Source: Acidimicrobiaceae bacterium
GTDB lineage: Bacteria; Actinomycetota; Acidimicrobiia; Acidimicrobiales; RAAP-2
Assembly: GCA_003132205.1 (NCBI GenBank)
Contig: PKWY01000029.1
Coordinates: 47,434-80,554, forward strand
Reading direction: 5' to 3'
DNA: 33,121 bases
Positions within the stretch are counted from its first letter, which is position 1, and each line of letters starts with the position of its first letter. Shown in pieces: positions 7,577-16,003 of this stretch. Made by a program: the position numbers and the translations under genes. The notes beneath the pieces were generated by a model. The model did not search any database, had not been told where the DNA came from, and saw only the letters and a list, made by a program, of their open reading frames with translations.

Positions 7577-8050
7577 GCCACTCGACCCGCGACGGGTCGA
7601 CCGATTCAACCAATGATTACCTAGATGTCGGGCAGATTGATGCCGGGCGGCTGGGCATCGAATATCGCCCGATACGAGTCTCACGTGGTCCCAGGCAGAC
7701 TGTTGGGAGTTGGCTGCGTCGTGCTCGCCTCGCGCAACGGCCCAAGCGGCGGCAAAGACGGCGCCCAGCTACGCTACGTCGCCTTCAGCATCGCGAACCC
7801 CGCTGTAATGTTGGAGCCCGCCGAGCTGGAAGGTTCGCGCTGGGTTCTGTGATAGCCGCAGGGTGCGAGTACCTGGCATCACTCACCTGTGTGCGGGCGA
7901 ACCATATGCACTGTTTCACAAGGAGCTACAACAGGATTGAACTGCTTTGCGGCAACCGCCGGTCTGAAGCCGGCGCGCTGGAACGCCACCACGATGAATG
8001 GTCGGCACATGAACCGCAACAGTGGTCGGCAAAACCAGTTGCGGGCCTCG
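7577..8050. other. Convergent intergenic region, no gene recognised
   Basis: Lies between the plus-strand dehydrogenase operon and the minus-strand ligase gene. No frame looks like a known protein. A GC hairpin CGCCGG-N7-CCGGCG lies at 7957-7975 and could serve as a bidirectional transcription barrier, although it lacks a T tract. The stretch is long for a convergent gap and may be decayed sequence. Confidence 0.45.
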
Positions 8051-9649
8051 CTAGTTGGACGATTCCGTCGCCAAACTGGCTCGCAGCACGTGCTTCAGCA
8101 CCTTACCTGAAGCGTTCAGCGGGAGCGTTTCGACGATCTCCACGACTCGGGGGGCTTTGAAGTTCGCCATCTCGTGGCGACACCACGAGATGATCTCGTC
8201 GCTCGTCGTCGTCGCTCCCTTTCGCAGGATGACAAAGGCCGCGCCAACCTCACCGAGGCGGTGATCGGGGATCCCGATGACGGCTGCCTGAAGGATATCC
8301 GGATGGCGCAGGAGAGCGTTCTCGATCTCAGCAGGGTATGCGTTGAATCCTCCAACGATGAACATGTCCTTGAGCCGTCCGACGATGAGTAACCTTCCCG
8401 ACTCGTCGAAGCGCCCCAGATCTCCTGTCCGCAACCATCCGTCAGGGGAGAGGACTTCTGCAGTCGATTTGGGATCGTCGAGATAGTGCGACATGATGCT
8501 CCCACCTCTAATGAGCACTTCCCCGGATTGGCCGGCCGGGACGTCGACTCCCGAGAAGTCGGCGATACGAATTTCGTAACTGGGGCGCGCCCAACCATTA
8601 GTGTGGGCAATCACCTCTAAGGAATCGCCGGACACCGTGGAAGAAGCGGTGCCGCCTTCGGTGAGGCCATACCCGGACACAATTGTTTCGAAGTGGAGTT
8701 CCTCCGACATTCGACGGATCAGCTCCGCGGGAATGTCAGCGCCGCCGGTGACGGCGAAACGGAGGGTGGAGATGTCGTACTTGTCGCGATCGGGGTAGTC
8801 CAGGATCGACTGGTACACCGTCGGGGTGGCGGGCAGAGCGGTTATTTGCTCGGACTGGACGCGCTCAAGGATGCGCTGAACGTTGAAGACTGGCTCGGGA
8901 TACATGGTGGCGCCGACGGACAACGACGCGAGGATTCCAGATTTGAGGCCGAACATGTGGAAGTAAGGGTTGAGCATCAGGTAGCGGTCTCCAAAACGCA
9001 GCCCGACCATGTCCACCCAGTCTGTGGCCACCCGCAACGTGGCGCTCTGGCTCATCACAACCCCTTTGGGGGTGCCCGTCGTGCCGGACGTGAAGAGGAT
9101 GTCAGACGGGTCATCCGAGCGCACGGTTTCACGTCGCCGTCGAAGCTCGCTGCGCAAGTCTGGCGTGACGTCAGCGACGAACTCAGCCCATCCCAGCGCC
9201 CCTTCGGGTACGTCGCCGTGGGCGACGATGATTGTGCTTAGGTCGGGAAGGTGGCTCCGGTCGCCGAGACGTTGGACATAGTCCTTACCTAGAAACTCCG
9301 TAACCGTCACGAGAGCTCGTACCTTGCCCTTCGAGAGCAAATGAGAAGCCTCGTGGGCTTCGAACCTTGTGCTGATCGGAATCAAGACCGCTCCGGCCTG
9401 GGACAAGCCGAGGAACGCGATCACCCACTCGACGCAGTTGGGGGCCCAGATGCCAACGCGGTCGCCCGGCTCAATCCTCGCGCATAGTGCCGCGCCGAAG
9501 ATTTCGGCCGCTTCGACCAACTCACCGAAGGTCAGCGTCTTGTCTCCGTCCACGATCGCCGTGACATCGCCGAACCGCTCAGCGGCGGAAATGATCAAGG
9601 CGGGGACAGTGGGCCAGCGTCCGGTATTCGTGCTCATCGGCTCGACCAT
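8051..9649 (-). CDS. Acyl-CoA synthetase (AMP-forming), FadD3-like
   Basis: A 532-residue ANL-superfamily ligase activating a carboxylic acid to its CoA thioester through an acyl-adenylate. Visible motifs: the AMP-binding P-loop ILFTSGTTGTPKGVV near residue 184, NPYFHMFGLKSGIL, SGYGLTEGG, GWLRTGDLG, GRLKDMFIVGGFNAYPAEIE and the C-terminal Lys in NASGKVLKH. The overall pattern closely recalls mycobacterial FadD3, the ligase for the steroid C/D-ring acid HIP, but a different alicyclic acid is possible. The ATG at 9649 is preferred over the upstream GTG at 9712: GGAGG lies 12 bases upstream, and the promoter-like sequence at 9713-9743 would start transcription downstream of that GTG. Confidence 0.87.
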   Translation of the reverse strand: MVEPMSTNTGRWPTVPALIISAAERFGDVTAIVDGDKTLTFGELVEAAEIFGAALCARIEPGDRVGIWAPNCVEWVIAFLGLSQAGAVLIPISTRFEAHEASHLLSKGKVRALVTVTEFLGKDYVQRLGDRSHLPDLSTIIVAHGDVPEGALGWAEFVADVTPDLRSELRRRRETVRSDDPSDILFTSGTTGTPKGVVMSQSATLRVATDWVDMVGLRFGDRYLMLNPYFHMFGLKSGILASLSVGATMYPEPVFNVQRILERVQSEQITALPATPTVYQSILDYPDRDKYDISTLRFAVTGGADIPAELIRRMSEELHFETIVSGYGLTEGGTASSTVSGDSLEVIAHTNGWARPSYEIRIADFSGVDVPAGQSGEVLIRGGSIMSHYLDDPKSTAEVLSPDGWLRTGDLGRFDESGRLLIVGRLKDMFIVGGFNAYPAEIENALLRHPDILQAAVIGIPDHRLGEVGAAFVILRKGATTTSDEIISWCRHEMANFKAPRVVEIVETLPLNASGKVLKHVLRASLATESSN

Positions 9650-9712
9650 TCCTAGATTTTGCCTCCGCATCGGGCCGATCGCCTCGAGTGTCACGGCATC
9701 GGGTACCGACAC

Positions 9713-9743
9713 ATTATCGCCTGGGTGGCTCCGCCGCCGTCAA
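9713..9743 (-). promoter_or_regulatory. Candidate promoter of the acyl-CoA synthetase gene
   Basis: On the minus strand TTGACG (9743-9738) is followed after 19 bases by GATAAT (9718-9713). Transcription would start near 9707 and give a leader of about 58 bases before ATG 9649. The 19-base spacer is long, so the strength is uncertain. Confidence 0.4.
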
Positions 9744-9818
9744 AGAATCACTTGTGTTGACGACGAATGTCTGTTTAGTCTCTAGTCCCAGCTGCGGTTG
9801 TGCGTGGGCAGTCGGATC

Positions 9819-9832
9819 CTGACAAGTGTCAG
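9819..9832. promoter_or_regulatory. Candidate operator CTGACA-AG-TGTCAG
   Basis: A perfect 6-bp inverted repeat with a 2-base spacer, in the divergent region between the acyl-CoA synthetase and aldo-keto reductase genes, 35 bases before the GTG at 9868. TGACA-N2-TGTCA is a common form of TetR-family half-site pair. No TetR gene lies in the window, so the regulator would be encoded elsewhere. Confidence 0.45.
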
Positions 9833-9867
9833 ATATGTTCAAAGAGGCACGAAGGAGGAGGTCGAGG

Positions 9868-10806
9868 GTGCGACGGATTAGCGTGGGCGGTCTGACGGCG
9901 AGCGTCATTGGTCTTGGATGCAACCAATTCGGTGCGACGTGTGATGCCGCAGAGTCCGCTCGACTAGTAGGAGCGGCTCTTAACGAGGGGATCGACTTCT
10001 TCGACGTGGCGGACGAGTACGGTCCCGACGGCCTCGCCGAAGAGTACCTTGGCAGGGCCCTGGTCGGCCACCGGCACGAGGTAGTGATAGCGACGAAGTT
10101 CGGCTCTCGCCTGGGGAACGACCCGTTGAGTGGCGGGGCGAGCCCGCGGTGGATTGAACGAGCGGTGGAAGGGTCGTTGCGGCGCCTGGGGACTGACCAC
10201 ATCGACCTGTACCAGCAGCATTTTCCCGACTCTGGGGTTCCCCACGAAGAGACCTTGGCGGCGCTGGATGTCCTGGTGACGGCGGGCAAGGTGCGAGAGA
10301 TCGGCCTGTGCAACATGACGGTCGCCGACGCTCAAGCCTGTCTCGAGATTGCGGCGACGTCGGATTACCGTCCCATTGTCTCACTGCAGAATCGATACAA
10401 CCTTCTGCGCCAGGAGGCCCGCCAGGATCTGCTCCCCGCCGCGCTCGCCCACCAACTCGCGTTCATCCCCTACTTCCCCCTCGCTTCAGGAGTCCTCGGG
10501 GGCCGCTACCAGAAAGGTCAGCCGCCACCTTCCGATACGAGATTTCACCGTCACGTCGATCCCGCGCAGGCACGCCGCATGATCGATCGGGACGCCGACC
10601 GAGTTTCGAAGCTCAACGGGTGGGCGGCCGAGCGCGGTCATTCGGTCGCTGAGTTGGCGATCGCCTGGCTGGCGTCGCAATCGGGTGTCGGACCGGTTAT
10701 CGCTGGAGCTTCACGGAGCGATCAGGTCCACGCCAACGCGAGCGCGGGCGGGTGGGTCCTGACGGACGAGGAGATAGAGTCGGTCGGCCGTCTTGCGCAC
10801 GACTAG
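9868..10806 (+). CDS. Aldo/keto reductase
   Basis: A 312-residue TIM-barrel aldo-keto reductase that reduces carbonyls with NAD(P)H in the cytoplasm. With the start at GTG 9868 the catalytic tetrad falls at Asp46 (FFDVADEYG), Tyr51, Lys77 (VIATKFG) and His118 (YQQHFPD). The C-terminal cofactor region VGPVIAGASRSDQV is present. This start is chosen because AGGAGGAGG lies just upstream and the N-terminus MRRISVGGLTASVIGLGCNQFG (two blocks) fits the family; a GTG at 9826 would add an Arg-rich 14-residue extension. It is divergent from the FadD3-like gene and may share control with it through the palindrome at 9819-9832. The substrate is unknown. Confidence 0.88.
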   Translation: MRRISVGGLTASVIGLGCNQFGATCDAAESARLVGAALNEGIDFFDVADEYGPDGLAEEYLGRALVGHRHEVVIATKFGSRLGNDPLSGGASPRWIERAVEGSLRRLGTDHIDLYQQHFPDSGVPHEETLAALDVLVTAGKVREIGLCNMTVADAQACLEIAATSDYRPIVSLQNRYNLLRQEARQDLLPAALAHQLAFIPYFPLASGVLGGRYQKGQPPPSDTRFHRHVDPAQARRMIDRDADRVSKLNGWAAERGHSVAELAIAWLASQSGVGPVIAGASRSDQVHANASAGGWVLTDEEIESVGRLAHD

Positions 10807-11095
10807 GGCGCACGATCGAGCGGCGTCACGAGTATCGGCGCAGCGTGCAACCCGATCTTCATCGCCGCTATCAGTACCGACGAACGAAGAAGTCGTCGTG
10901 CACGCCTAGGGTCCTAGCTCCCTGGCCAACACGAAAAATTAGCGACCAGATTCTCTGAGGATCGCTTCCGGACCAAGCTGGCATATCAGACTGCTGACCT
11001 TTCGAATATGTCGATGGGAAACATCAATGGTCAATCAACTTGGTGCGAGGTCGCGTCACTCGCGCAAAAATCCCACGCAATTTCCCACGGACCAT

Positions 11096-11180
11096 TCCGA
11101 CACCACCGGACGGATCCGACACCACCGGACAAGATTTCCTTGATTCTCGGACAGATCCGACACCACCGGACGGATCCGAC
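11096..11180. repeat. 25-bp direct repeats, 60-bp period, plus partial copy
   Basis: A perfect 25-bp sequence occupies 11096-11120 and recurs at 11156-11180. Its core CCGACACCACCGGAC appears a further time at 11116-11130, overlapping the end of the first copy. The palindrome CGGATCCG lies inside each unit. The repeats sit just upstream of the tRNA-Lys 3' fragment, where integrative elements often carry recombinase-binding arms, but a coincidental repeat cannot be excluded. Confidence 0.8.
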
Positions 11181-11192
11181 CATCCGCATCCC

Positions 11193-11238
11193 TCTTTTAA
11201 TCCCAAGGTGCCGGGATCGAGACCCGGGCGGCCCACCA
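11193..11238 (+). pseudogene. tRNA-Lys 3' half (probable integration-site remnant)
   Basis: The sequence reads as the second half of a tRNA-Lys gene: an anticodon-loop-like TCTTTTAATCCC, variable segment AAGGT, a T arm with stem CCGGG/CCCGG around loop ATCGAGA, the acceptor 3' strand CGGCCC and a final ACCA. The 5' half (acceptor strand GGGCCG and D arm) is not present upstream, so no tRNA can be made. Integrative elements commonly use exactly this 3' portion of tRNA genes as attachment site. A duplicated or orphaned 3' half therefore points to a past integration or excision. The T-loop differs from the canonical TTCGANN, consistent with decay. Confidence 0.55.
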
Positions 11239-11324
11239 ATGGTGATCAGGACTTATATAACGATTTCACTCGCCATCACGTTCGAATAGGCCTCCGATTA
11301 ATCCCACGCAATGTGTTGCGATGG

Positions 11325-11942
11325 TCAGCGTCCGACCACGCGACTGACCGCGAGGTCGGCTTGCGGCGCGGTCCGTGCTACGCGGTCTGGAAAGACGCTG
11401 CGGCGCCCAGCAGCTGGATCGAGGGCGGCGAGATCAGAGCCGTCAAGCAGCTCGACTCGCATGCTCGGCGGCCAGAACAACTTGATATGGTTCGCCACCT
11501 CCACGGCAGCTTGGTCGGGCGCGTGATGGCCGAAGTTGGCGGCGATCTGATTGGACATGCGGACGAGGTCGCCCCGGGTCACGGTCTCCTCGCCTCGGCG
11601 CGGCATCGGGACCTCGGCGTCGGCGGCGAGGGCCGGCATGGTGAACTTCTCGGTGGCGAGGGGCGCCGCCGAGCGCGCCCGCACCTGCACGGCCGTGACC
11701 TTGTACTCGGGACAGTTGGTGGCCCAGTCCGAGTGCTCGGTCGTGACGACGTTGGCTCCGCCCACCGGATAGTGGAACGTGGTGTAGACGACGCCCGGCG
11801 GCACGCGGTCGGTAATCTCGGCCCTGAGCGCGGTCTCGCCCACGCGGCTGGTGAGCGTGGTCCAGCCGCCGTCGACGATGCCGCGCTCCTCCGCGTCGTG
11901 CGGACTTATCTCGAGGATGTCCTCAGAATGCCAAGCGACGTT
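11325..11942 (-). pseudogene. fdsD: Formate dehydrogenase alpha C-terminus joined to FdsD-like delta subunit
   Basis: The minus-strand frame begins abruptly at about 11942 with sequence of the molybdopterin-dinucleotide-binding domain of NAD-dependent formate dehydrogenase alpha chains (WHSEDILEISPHDA, GVVYTTFHYP, ANVVTTEHSDWATNCPEYKV). It continues without a stop into a segment like the delta subunit FdsD (LVRMSNQIAANFGHHAPDQA, then HIKLFWPPSMR). More than 800 residues of the alpha chain are missing, so it cannot make an active enzyme. The delta part might start at an internal ATG at 11606 and could be intact. The break coincides with the end of the hsdR fragment, so the two were joined by a deletion or rearrangement. 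Confidence 0.75.
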
Positions 11943-11943
11943 C

Positions 11944-13272
11944 TCAGTTCTGTGCGTAGATCGGGCGCGTGAAGGCGTCTGGGAGGCGGTCGAGGATCTC
12001 TTCGACGGCTACGCACACCGACGCCCGGGTGGGCTGTTCCTTGCGCCAGTCCAAGACGATCTTGTCGCGCTTCAGGGCTTCAAGAAGCTCCGCGGCCACG
12101 CGCTTCACTTGTGCAATCTCGTTGTCGGAGAGTTCCGGGGCCGGCCTCGTCAAAATGTCGAAGATGGCCAGTTGCTTCTCACTGAGTCCTTCGGCGAGTG
12201 AGCGAGTCTCTTCCTGCGTCAGGGCATTGCTGAAGTCGAGCAACTGCTGGAAGAAGGATTCGACGTTCATGCTCCCGGCGTTGTAGTCCTCCACCAGTTT
12301 CTCGAATCGTTCAACCAGATCGATACGAGCAGGGTTGAGCGGAACGAGGGCGGCCACCTTGGCTGAGAGCAACGAGCGAAGGCGCTGGGCCGCTGTTCGA
12401 GGGCGTCCTTGATTGAAGGCCTCTTCGAGGCCCTTCCAATTCACTGCGCCCAGATCGAAAAGGGCCTCGGCTTCGCTTTCTGGAATCAAATACTCGTGCG
12501 CCGCAACGGACTCATCAAGGAGTTGTTCGATTCGTCCCATGACCCCCGAGATGTTGGGTGGCTCGAAATTGGCCGAGATGCCGTCGGCCAGAAACTTGGC
12601 CACGGCCCGTGCACGGCTGAATTCGTTGGCGCTGACGTCGAGCAGGATCGCCTTGTAGAGGCGGTTGACCAGTGCGGCACGCGAGGTAAACGCGATTTGC
12701 TCATCGTCGTCCACCATCAGCATCTCGACGGCCTCTTTGCCCGCGGCCACTAGCGCGAAGCCGCTCAGACGGCCCAGAGCGTCAAGGTCGACGTCACGCG
12801 CCAGGCAGAATGCCCGGAGGTCATCGATGGCTTCTCGGGCCGCCTCCACCAACTGTCTCTTCTCCTCAACGGGCATCTCGCCCGCTGCGCCGCCTACCGC
12901 GTAAATGGCCAGAGCTGCCTGCAGGTTGCGAAAGACGTCAACGTAGGCGACGACCAGTCCGTTGTTCTTCTCCGGGAAGACGCGGTTGGCCCGTGTGATG
13001 GTCTGCATCAGGGTGTGGTTCCGGAGGGGCTTGTCGAGATACACAGTCGAGAGCGAGGGAACGTCGAAGCCCGTCGTCCACATCGAACACACGAAGGCCA
13101 GAAGAAAGGGATCCGAGGCGTTCTTGAACTTATCCTCAAGGCTCTCCTCGACCATTCGCCGGCGGTGCGCGGAAATGTCCAGCTCAGCCTCATCATGGTT
13201 ACACTTGGGTCCATCCCCCACGTCCTCTGACATGAACGCATCCAAGTCACCAATTCCTAAATCAACCAACAC
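11944..13272 (-). pseudogene. hsdR: Type I restriction enzyme R subunit, truncated at both ends
   Basis: A 442-residue frame corresponds to the second helicase lobe and C-terminal region of HsdR: SMWTTGFDVPSLSTVYLDKPL, NHTLMQTITRANRVFPEKNNG, then the coiled C-terminal part ending near RLPDAFTRPIYAQ. Full HsdR has about 1000 residues or more. The N-terminal nuclease domain, Walker A and DEAD-type motifs are missing, and the last 20 or so residues normally following the IYAQ region are replaced by a stop formed at the junction with formate dehydrogenase sequence. No hsdM or hsdS is in the window. It is a dead restriction remnant, typical of genomic-island wreckage. The GTG at 13272 is only the first in-frame start and probably not biological. 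Confidence 0.8.
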
Positions 13273-13289
13273 TTTTGCCTGGAGGCCAA

Positions 13290-15143
13290 GTGGCGGCTAT
13301 TCCCGACATCGTTGAATTCCTTCAGCAGTATCCGCCCTTCACCGAACTCGACTCCGCAGCAATCGAATGGCTGGGTAAGGTCGTTGAGGTCGAATTCCAT
13401 CCGGCTGGGGAAACCATCTTTTCGAAGGGTGTTCAACCGGTCGAGTTCCTACGCGTGATTCGATCCGGAGCGGTGGAAGTTATCAGCGACGGCCGAGTGC
13501 TCGACCTGATGGGCCCGGGCGAGATGTTCGGCCACGCATCGATGCTGTCTGGTCTCCCGACTGGTTTTGAGGCGCGGGCCGCCGAGGATACACTCACTTA
13601 CCGGATCCCGGCGGAGGCGGCCTCCCAGATACTGGCCGGACCTCGTGGACTGCGCTATATGACGCGCCTGCTCCTCGAGGACCGGCACCACCTACGATCA
13701 GGACCATCGCCCGAGTTCGTGAGGGATCAGCTGCGCGAGCCCGTGCGCGCCGCCATCCGCGCTGCACCGATGATCTGCGCACCCGAAACATCGATTCGTG
13801 AGGCGGCCAAGCAGATGACCGTTACCGGCGTTACGGCCTTCATTATCGACCTAGGTGACTCGGTCGGCATGGTGACCGACAGCGACCTGCGATCGAGGGC
13901 GCTCGCCGGTGGCCTCTCGGGCGACTCGCCCGTATCGGCGGTGATGACCGCTCCGGCCTTTACGGTACCCGGGGAAAGGCCAGGAAGCGAGGTACTGCTC
14001 GATATGCTCGACCGCGGTATTCGGCACTTTCCCGTGACTTCGGCCACTGGCCACATTATCGGAATCATCGAAGACCTCGACCTCGTTGCGATTGAAAGCC
14101 GGTCATCGTTCCACCTGCGCCGCGCCATCGCTCGCGCGAACACGATCGAAGAGCTGGTCGAGACGGCATCGAAGTTGCGTCCGACAGTGATCACCATGAC
14201 CCGCGGCGGGACGGCTGCGCTCGACGTTATGTCGGTCTTCTTTGTGGTCGCCGATGCACTCACGCGCCGGGCGCTCGACTTCGCTATCGCGCAGGCCGGC
14301 GAGCCGACAACGCGCTTCACCTGGCTGGCTCTGGGTAGCCAGGCTCGGCGGGAGGCTCTGCCGAGCTCCGATCTCGACAGTGCGATCGCCTGGTTCGGCG
14401 ATGACGATGGCGACGAGCAGTCGATTCGTCAGCATTTTGGCTTGATCGCGACCACCGCGACCGACATCCTCGTACGGTGCGGGTTCCGTCCTGATGAACA
14501 TAGGGTCAGCGCATCGGATCCGCTATTCGTCCGGTCGCTATCATCGTGGCAGCAGGCAGCTCGTTCGTTCCTCAACGATCCCACCCAGGACAAGGCGCTG
14601 GTTCTGGTGTCGGTGCTCGTCGATAGTCGACCGGTGTTCGGGGTTGAGACCGAGCCGCTCATCGCCGAAACGTTCCGACTCGCTCCAGCGTATCCCAGGC
14701 TGCTGCACCTCCTCGCACAGTTCGCTCTTTCGCACAAACCGCCCGTCGGGTTCTTTCGCGGCCTCGCCATTGACGTCTCAGGCGAGGGCCGCAGCCGGCT
14801 GGATCTCAAGAACGGTGCAGCGGCGCCGATTACTGACCTCGCTCGATGGGCGGGGATGACCGCCGGGGTGGCCTGCGCCTCCACCACCTCGCGCCTCAGC
14901 GCGGCGGGCGACTTCGGCACACTCACAGCTTCCGATGCACTGACGTTACAAGACGCGTTCGAACTCGTATGTCAGTTGAGGCTCGACCACCAAGTCGCCC
15001 AACTCGAAGCAGGCGTTGAACCAGACAACGTAATCGAACTCGACGAGTTGAGCCCTCTGATCCGAAGCTACCTGAAGGAGGCCTTCCGCGCCGTTGCCTC
15101 AGTGCAACGGCGCATCGCGAAGGATCTCTCGTGGTCTGTCTGA
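13290..15143 (+). CDS. cNMP-binding/CBS/DUF294 nucleotidyltransferase-like protein
   Basis: A 617-residue cytoplasmic signalling protein. In order: a cyclic-nucleotide-binding-like beta barrel (about 1-115; GETIFSKGVQPVEFLRVI, LMGPGEMFGHASML), a pair of CBS domains (about 150-275), a DUF294 nucleotidyltransferase-like domain with the motif GSQARREALPSSDLDSAIAW (GS...RRE...D.D), and a DUF294 C-terminal helical domain. The GTG at 13290 is preferred because GGAGG lies 4 bases upstream; a TTG at 13275 would add five residues. The gene ends one base before the exonuclease start, forming a common two-gene unit often found beside acetate or solute symporters. It probably senses nucleotides and modifies or regulates a transporter; the target is not seen here. 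Confidence 0.88.
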   Translation: MAAIPDIVEFLQQYPPFTELDSAAIEWLGKVVEVEFHPAGETIFSKGVQPVEFLRVIRSGAVEVISDGRVLDLMGPGEMFGHASMLSGLPTGFEARAAEDTLTYRIPAEAASQILAGPRGLRYMTRLLLEDRHHLRSGPSPEFVRDQLREPVRAAIRAAPMICAPETSIREAAKQMTVTGVTAFIIDLGDSVGMVTDSDLRSRALAGGLSGDSPVSAVMTAPAFTVPGERPGSEVLLDMLDRGIRHFPVTSATGHIIGIIEDLDLVAIESRSSFHLRRAIARANTIEELVETASKLRPTVITMTRGGTAALDVMSVFFVVADALTRRALDFAIAQAGEPTTRFTWLALGSQARREALPSSDLDSAIAWFGDDDGDEQSIRQHFGLIATTATDILVRCGFRPDEHRVSASDPLFVRSLSSWQQAARSFLNDPTQDKALVLVSVLVDSRPVFGVETEPLIAETFRLAPAYPRLLHLLAQFALSHKPPVGFFRGLAIDVSGEGRSRLDLKNGAAAPITDLARWAGMTAGVACASTTSRLSAAGDFGTLTASDALTLQDAFELVCQLRLDHQVAQLEAGVEPDNVIELDELSPLIRSYLKEAFRAVASVQRRIAKDLSWSV

Positions 15144-15144
15144 G

Positions 15145-15825
15145 GTGAAGCGCCCATTCCTTCTCCGGTCACCGGCGTCGGCAGTGGCGGCGAAGTACGC
15201 CCAGGCCACAGTTGCGGTGGGCAGGACCCCGTGGCGTAATTCCCGCTACTGCGTCGTGGATCTTGAACTAAGTGGACTCCATCCCGATAGCGACGAAATC
15301 ATCTCATTCGCCGCGGTGCCGATCGACTCCGGTTGCATCATCGTCGGCGAGGCTTTGTACGGGCTGTGCCGACCCATTCGGAAACTACCAGAAGCGTCGA
15401 CGCTCATCCACGGGATCCGGACAGTCGATCTCGCCGACGCGCCGCCCCTCGACGTGGCGATCCAGCCGCTCATTGCCGCCATGACCGGGCGCGTGATGGT
15501 GGTACACGTGGCCTGGGTGGAACAGTCGTTCCTTAGTCGAGCTTTTGAACGGCAGGGAGTACGACTCCGCGAGCCCGTTATCGACACGTACGAACTCGGC
15601 CAGCTGCTAGCGCTCGAACGGAAACAACCACCCGCACCGGGCGCGCTCGATGAGCTCGCCCGGAGTCTGAATCTTCCCGTCCACCGACAACATCACGCGC
15701 TCGGAGATGCTCTCACGACTGCCCAGGTATTCATCGCTCTCGCCACCCACCTGAATGAATTCACGTCCGAGACAGTACAGTCTCTGGCTCAAGCCAAGCA
15801 GCGTAAGCGGTGGTACCAGAGTTGA
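15145..15825 (+). CDS. DnaQ-like 3'-5' exonuclease family protein
   Basis: A 226-residue DEDDh-type exonuclease. ExoI motif: VVDLELSGL with Asp39 and Glu41. ExoII: HVAWVEQSFLSRA, where the usual Asp of FDxxFL appears as Glu. ExoIII: HHALGDALTTAQ with the HxxxxD pattern. The enzyme should trim 3' ends of DNA or RNA using two metal ions; the Asp-to-Glu change may lower activity. The GTG start follows the previous stop by one base, so translation is coupled to the DUF294 gene. This pairing is conserved in many bacteria, where the exonuclease is a companion of the signalling protein rather than a polymerase subunit. Confidence 0.83.
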   Translation: MKRPFLLRSPASAVAAKYAQATVAVGRTPWRNSRYCVVDLELSGLHPDSDEIISFAAVPIDSGCIIVGEALYGLCRPIRKLPEASTLIHGIRTVDLADAPPLDVAIQPLIAAMTGRVMVVHVAWVEQSFLSRAFERQGVRLREPVIDTYELGQLLALERKQPPAPGALDELARSLNLPVHRQHHALGDALTTAQVFIALATHLNEFTSETVQSLAQAKQRKRWYQS

Positions 15826-15891
15826 CAAGCTTACAGTGACGGCGAGACTGGAAGCCGTCGGCTATTGATGCGCTGATTTCAGCGCTGTTTG

Positions 15892-15990
15892 GGCTGCTGG
15901 ATCTCTCGGCGCACAAGGCCAAACTGGTCGCGACCTGGCTCGCTCATCACAAGCGTGCTCGCTGGCACCTGCACTTCACACCAACTAGTG
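15892..15990 (+). pseudogene. IS630-family transposase fragment (plus strand)
   Basis: About 33 codons read LDLSAHKAKLVATWL followed by WHLHFTPTS, the DDE-domain segment of IS630/Tc1-like transposases around the second aspartate (LDN.SAHK) and the HFTPTS motif. Here the Asp-Asn is Asp-Leu and the sequence stops soon after. It faces the larger IS630 remnant at 16004-16590, so two different IS630 copies lie head to head. Confidence 0.7.
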
Positions 15991-16003
15991 CAGTAATTTC
16001 GTT

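Larger units (their letters stand above)
10807..11324. other. Intergenic scar region with direct repeats and a tRNA fragment
   Basis: No protein gene is supported. The region holds a 25-bp direct repeat pair (11096-11180), a 3' half tRNA-Lys sequence (11193-11238) and a 13-bp direct repeat AATCCCACGCAAT at 11069-11081 and 11300-11312 that flanks them. Together they mark an old recombination or integration site between the catabolic locus and the fragment zone that follows. Confidence 0.6.

Noticed and set aside
11024..11239. Small minus-strand protein over the tRNA fragment
   Set aside because: The sequence is the spurious translation typical of reversed tRNA 3' ends plus direct repeats, so the nucleotide-level tRNA explanation is better.
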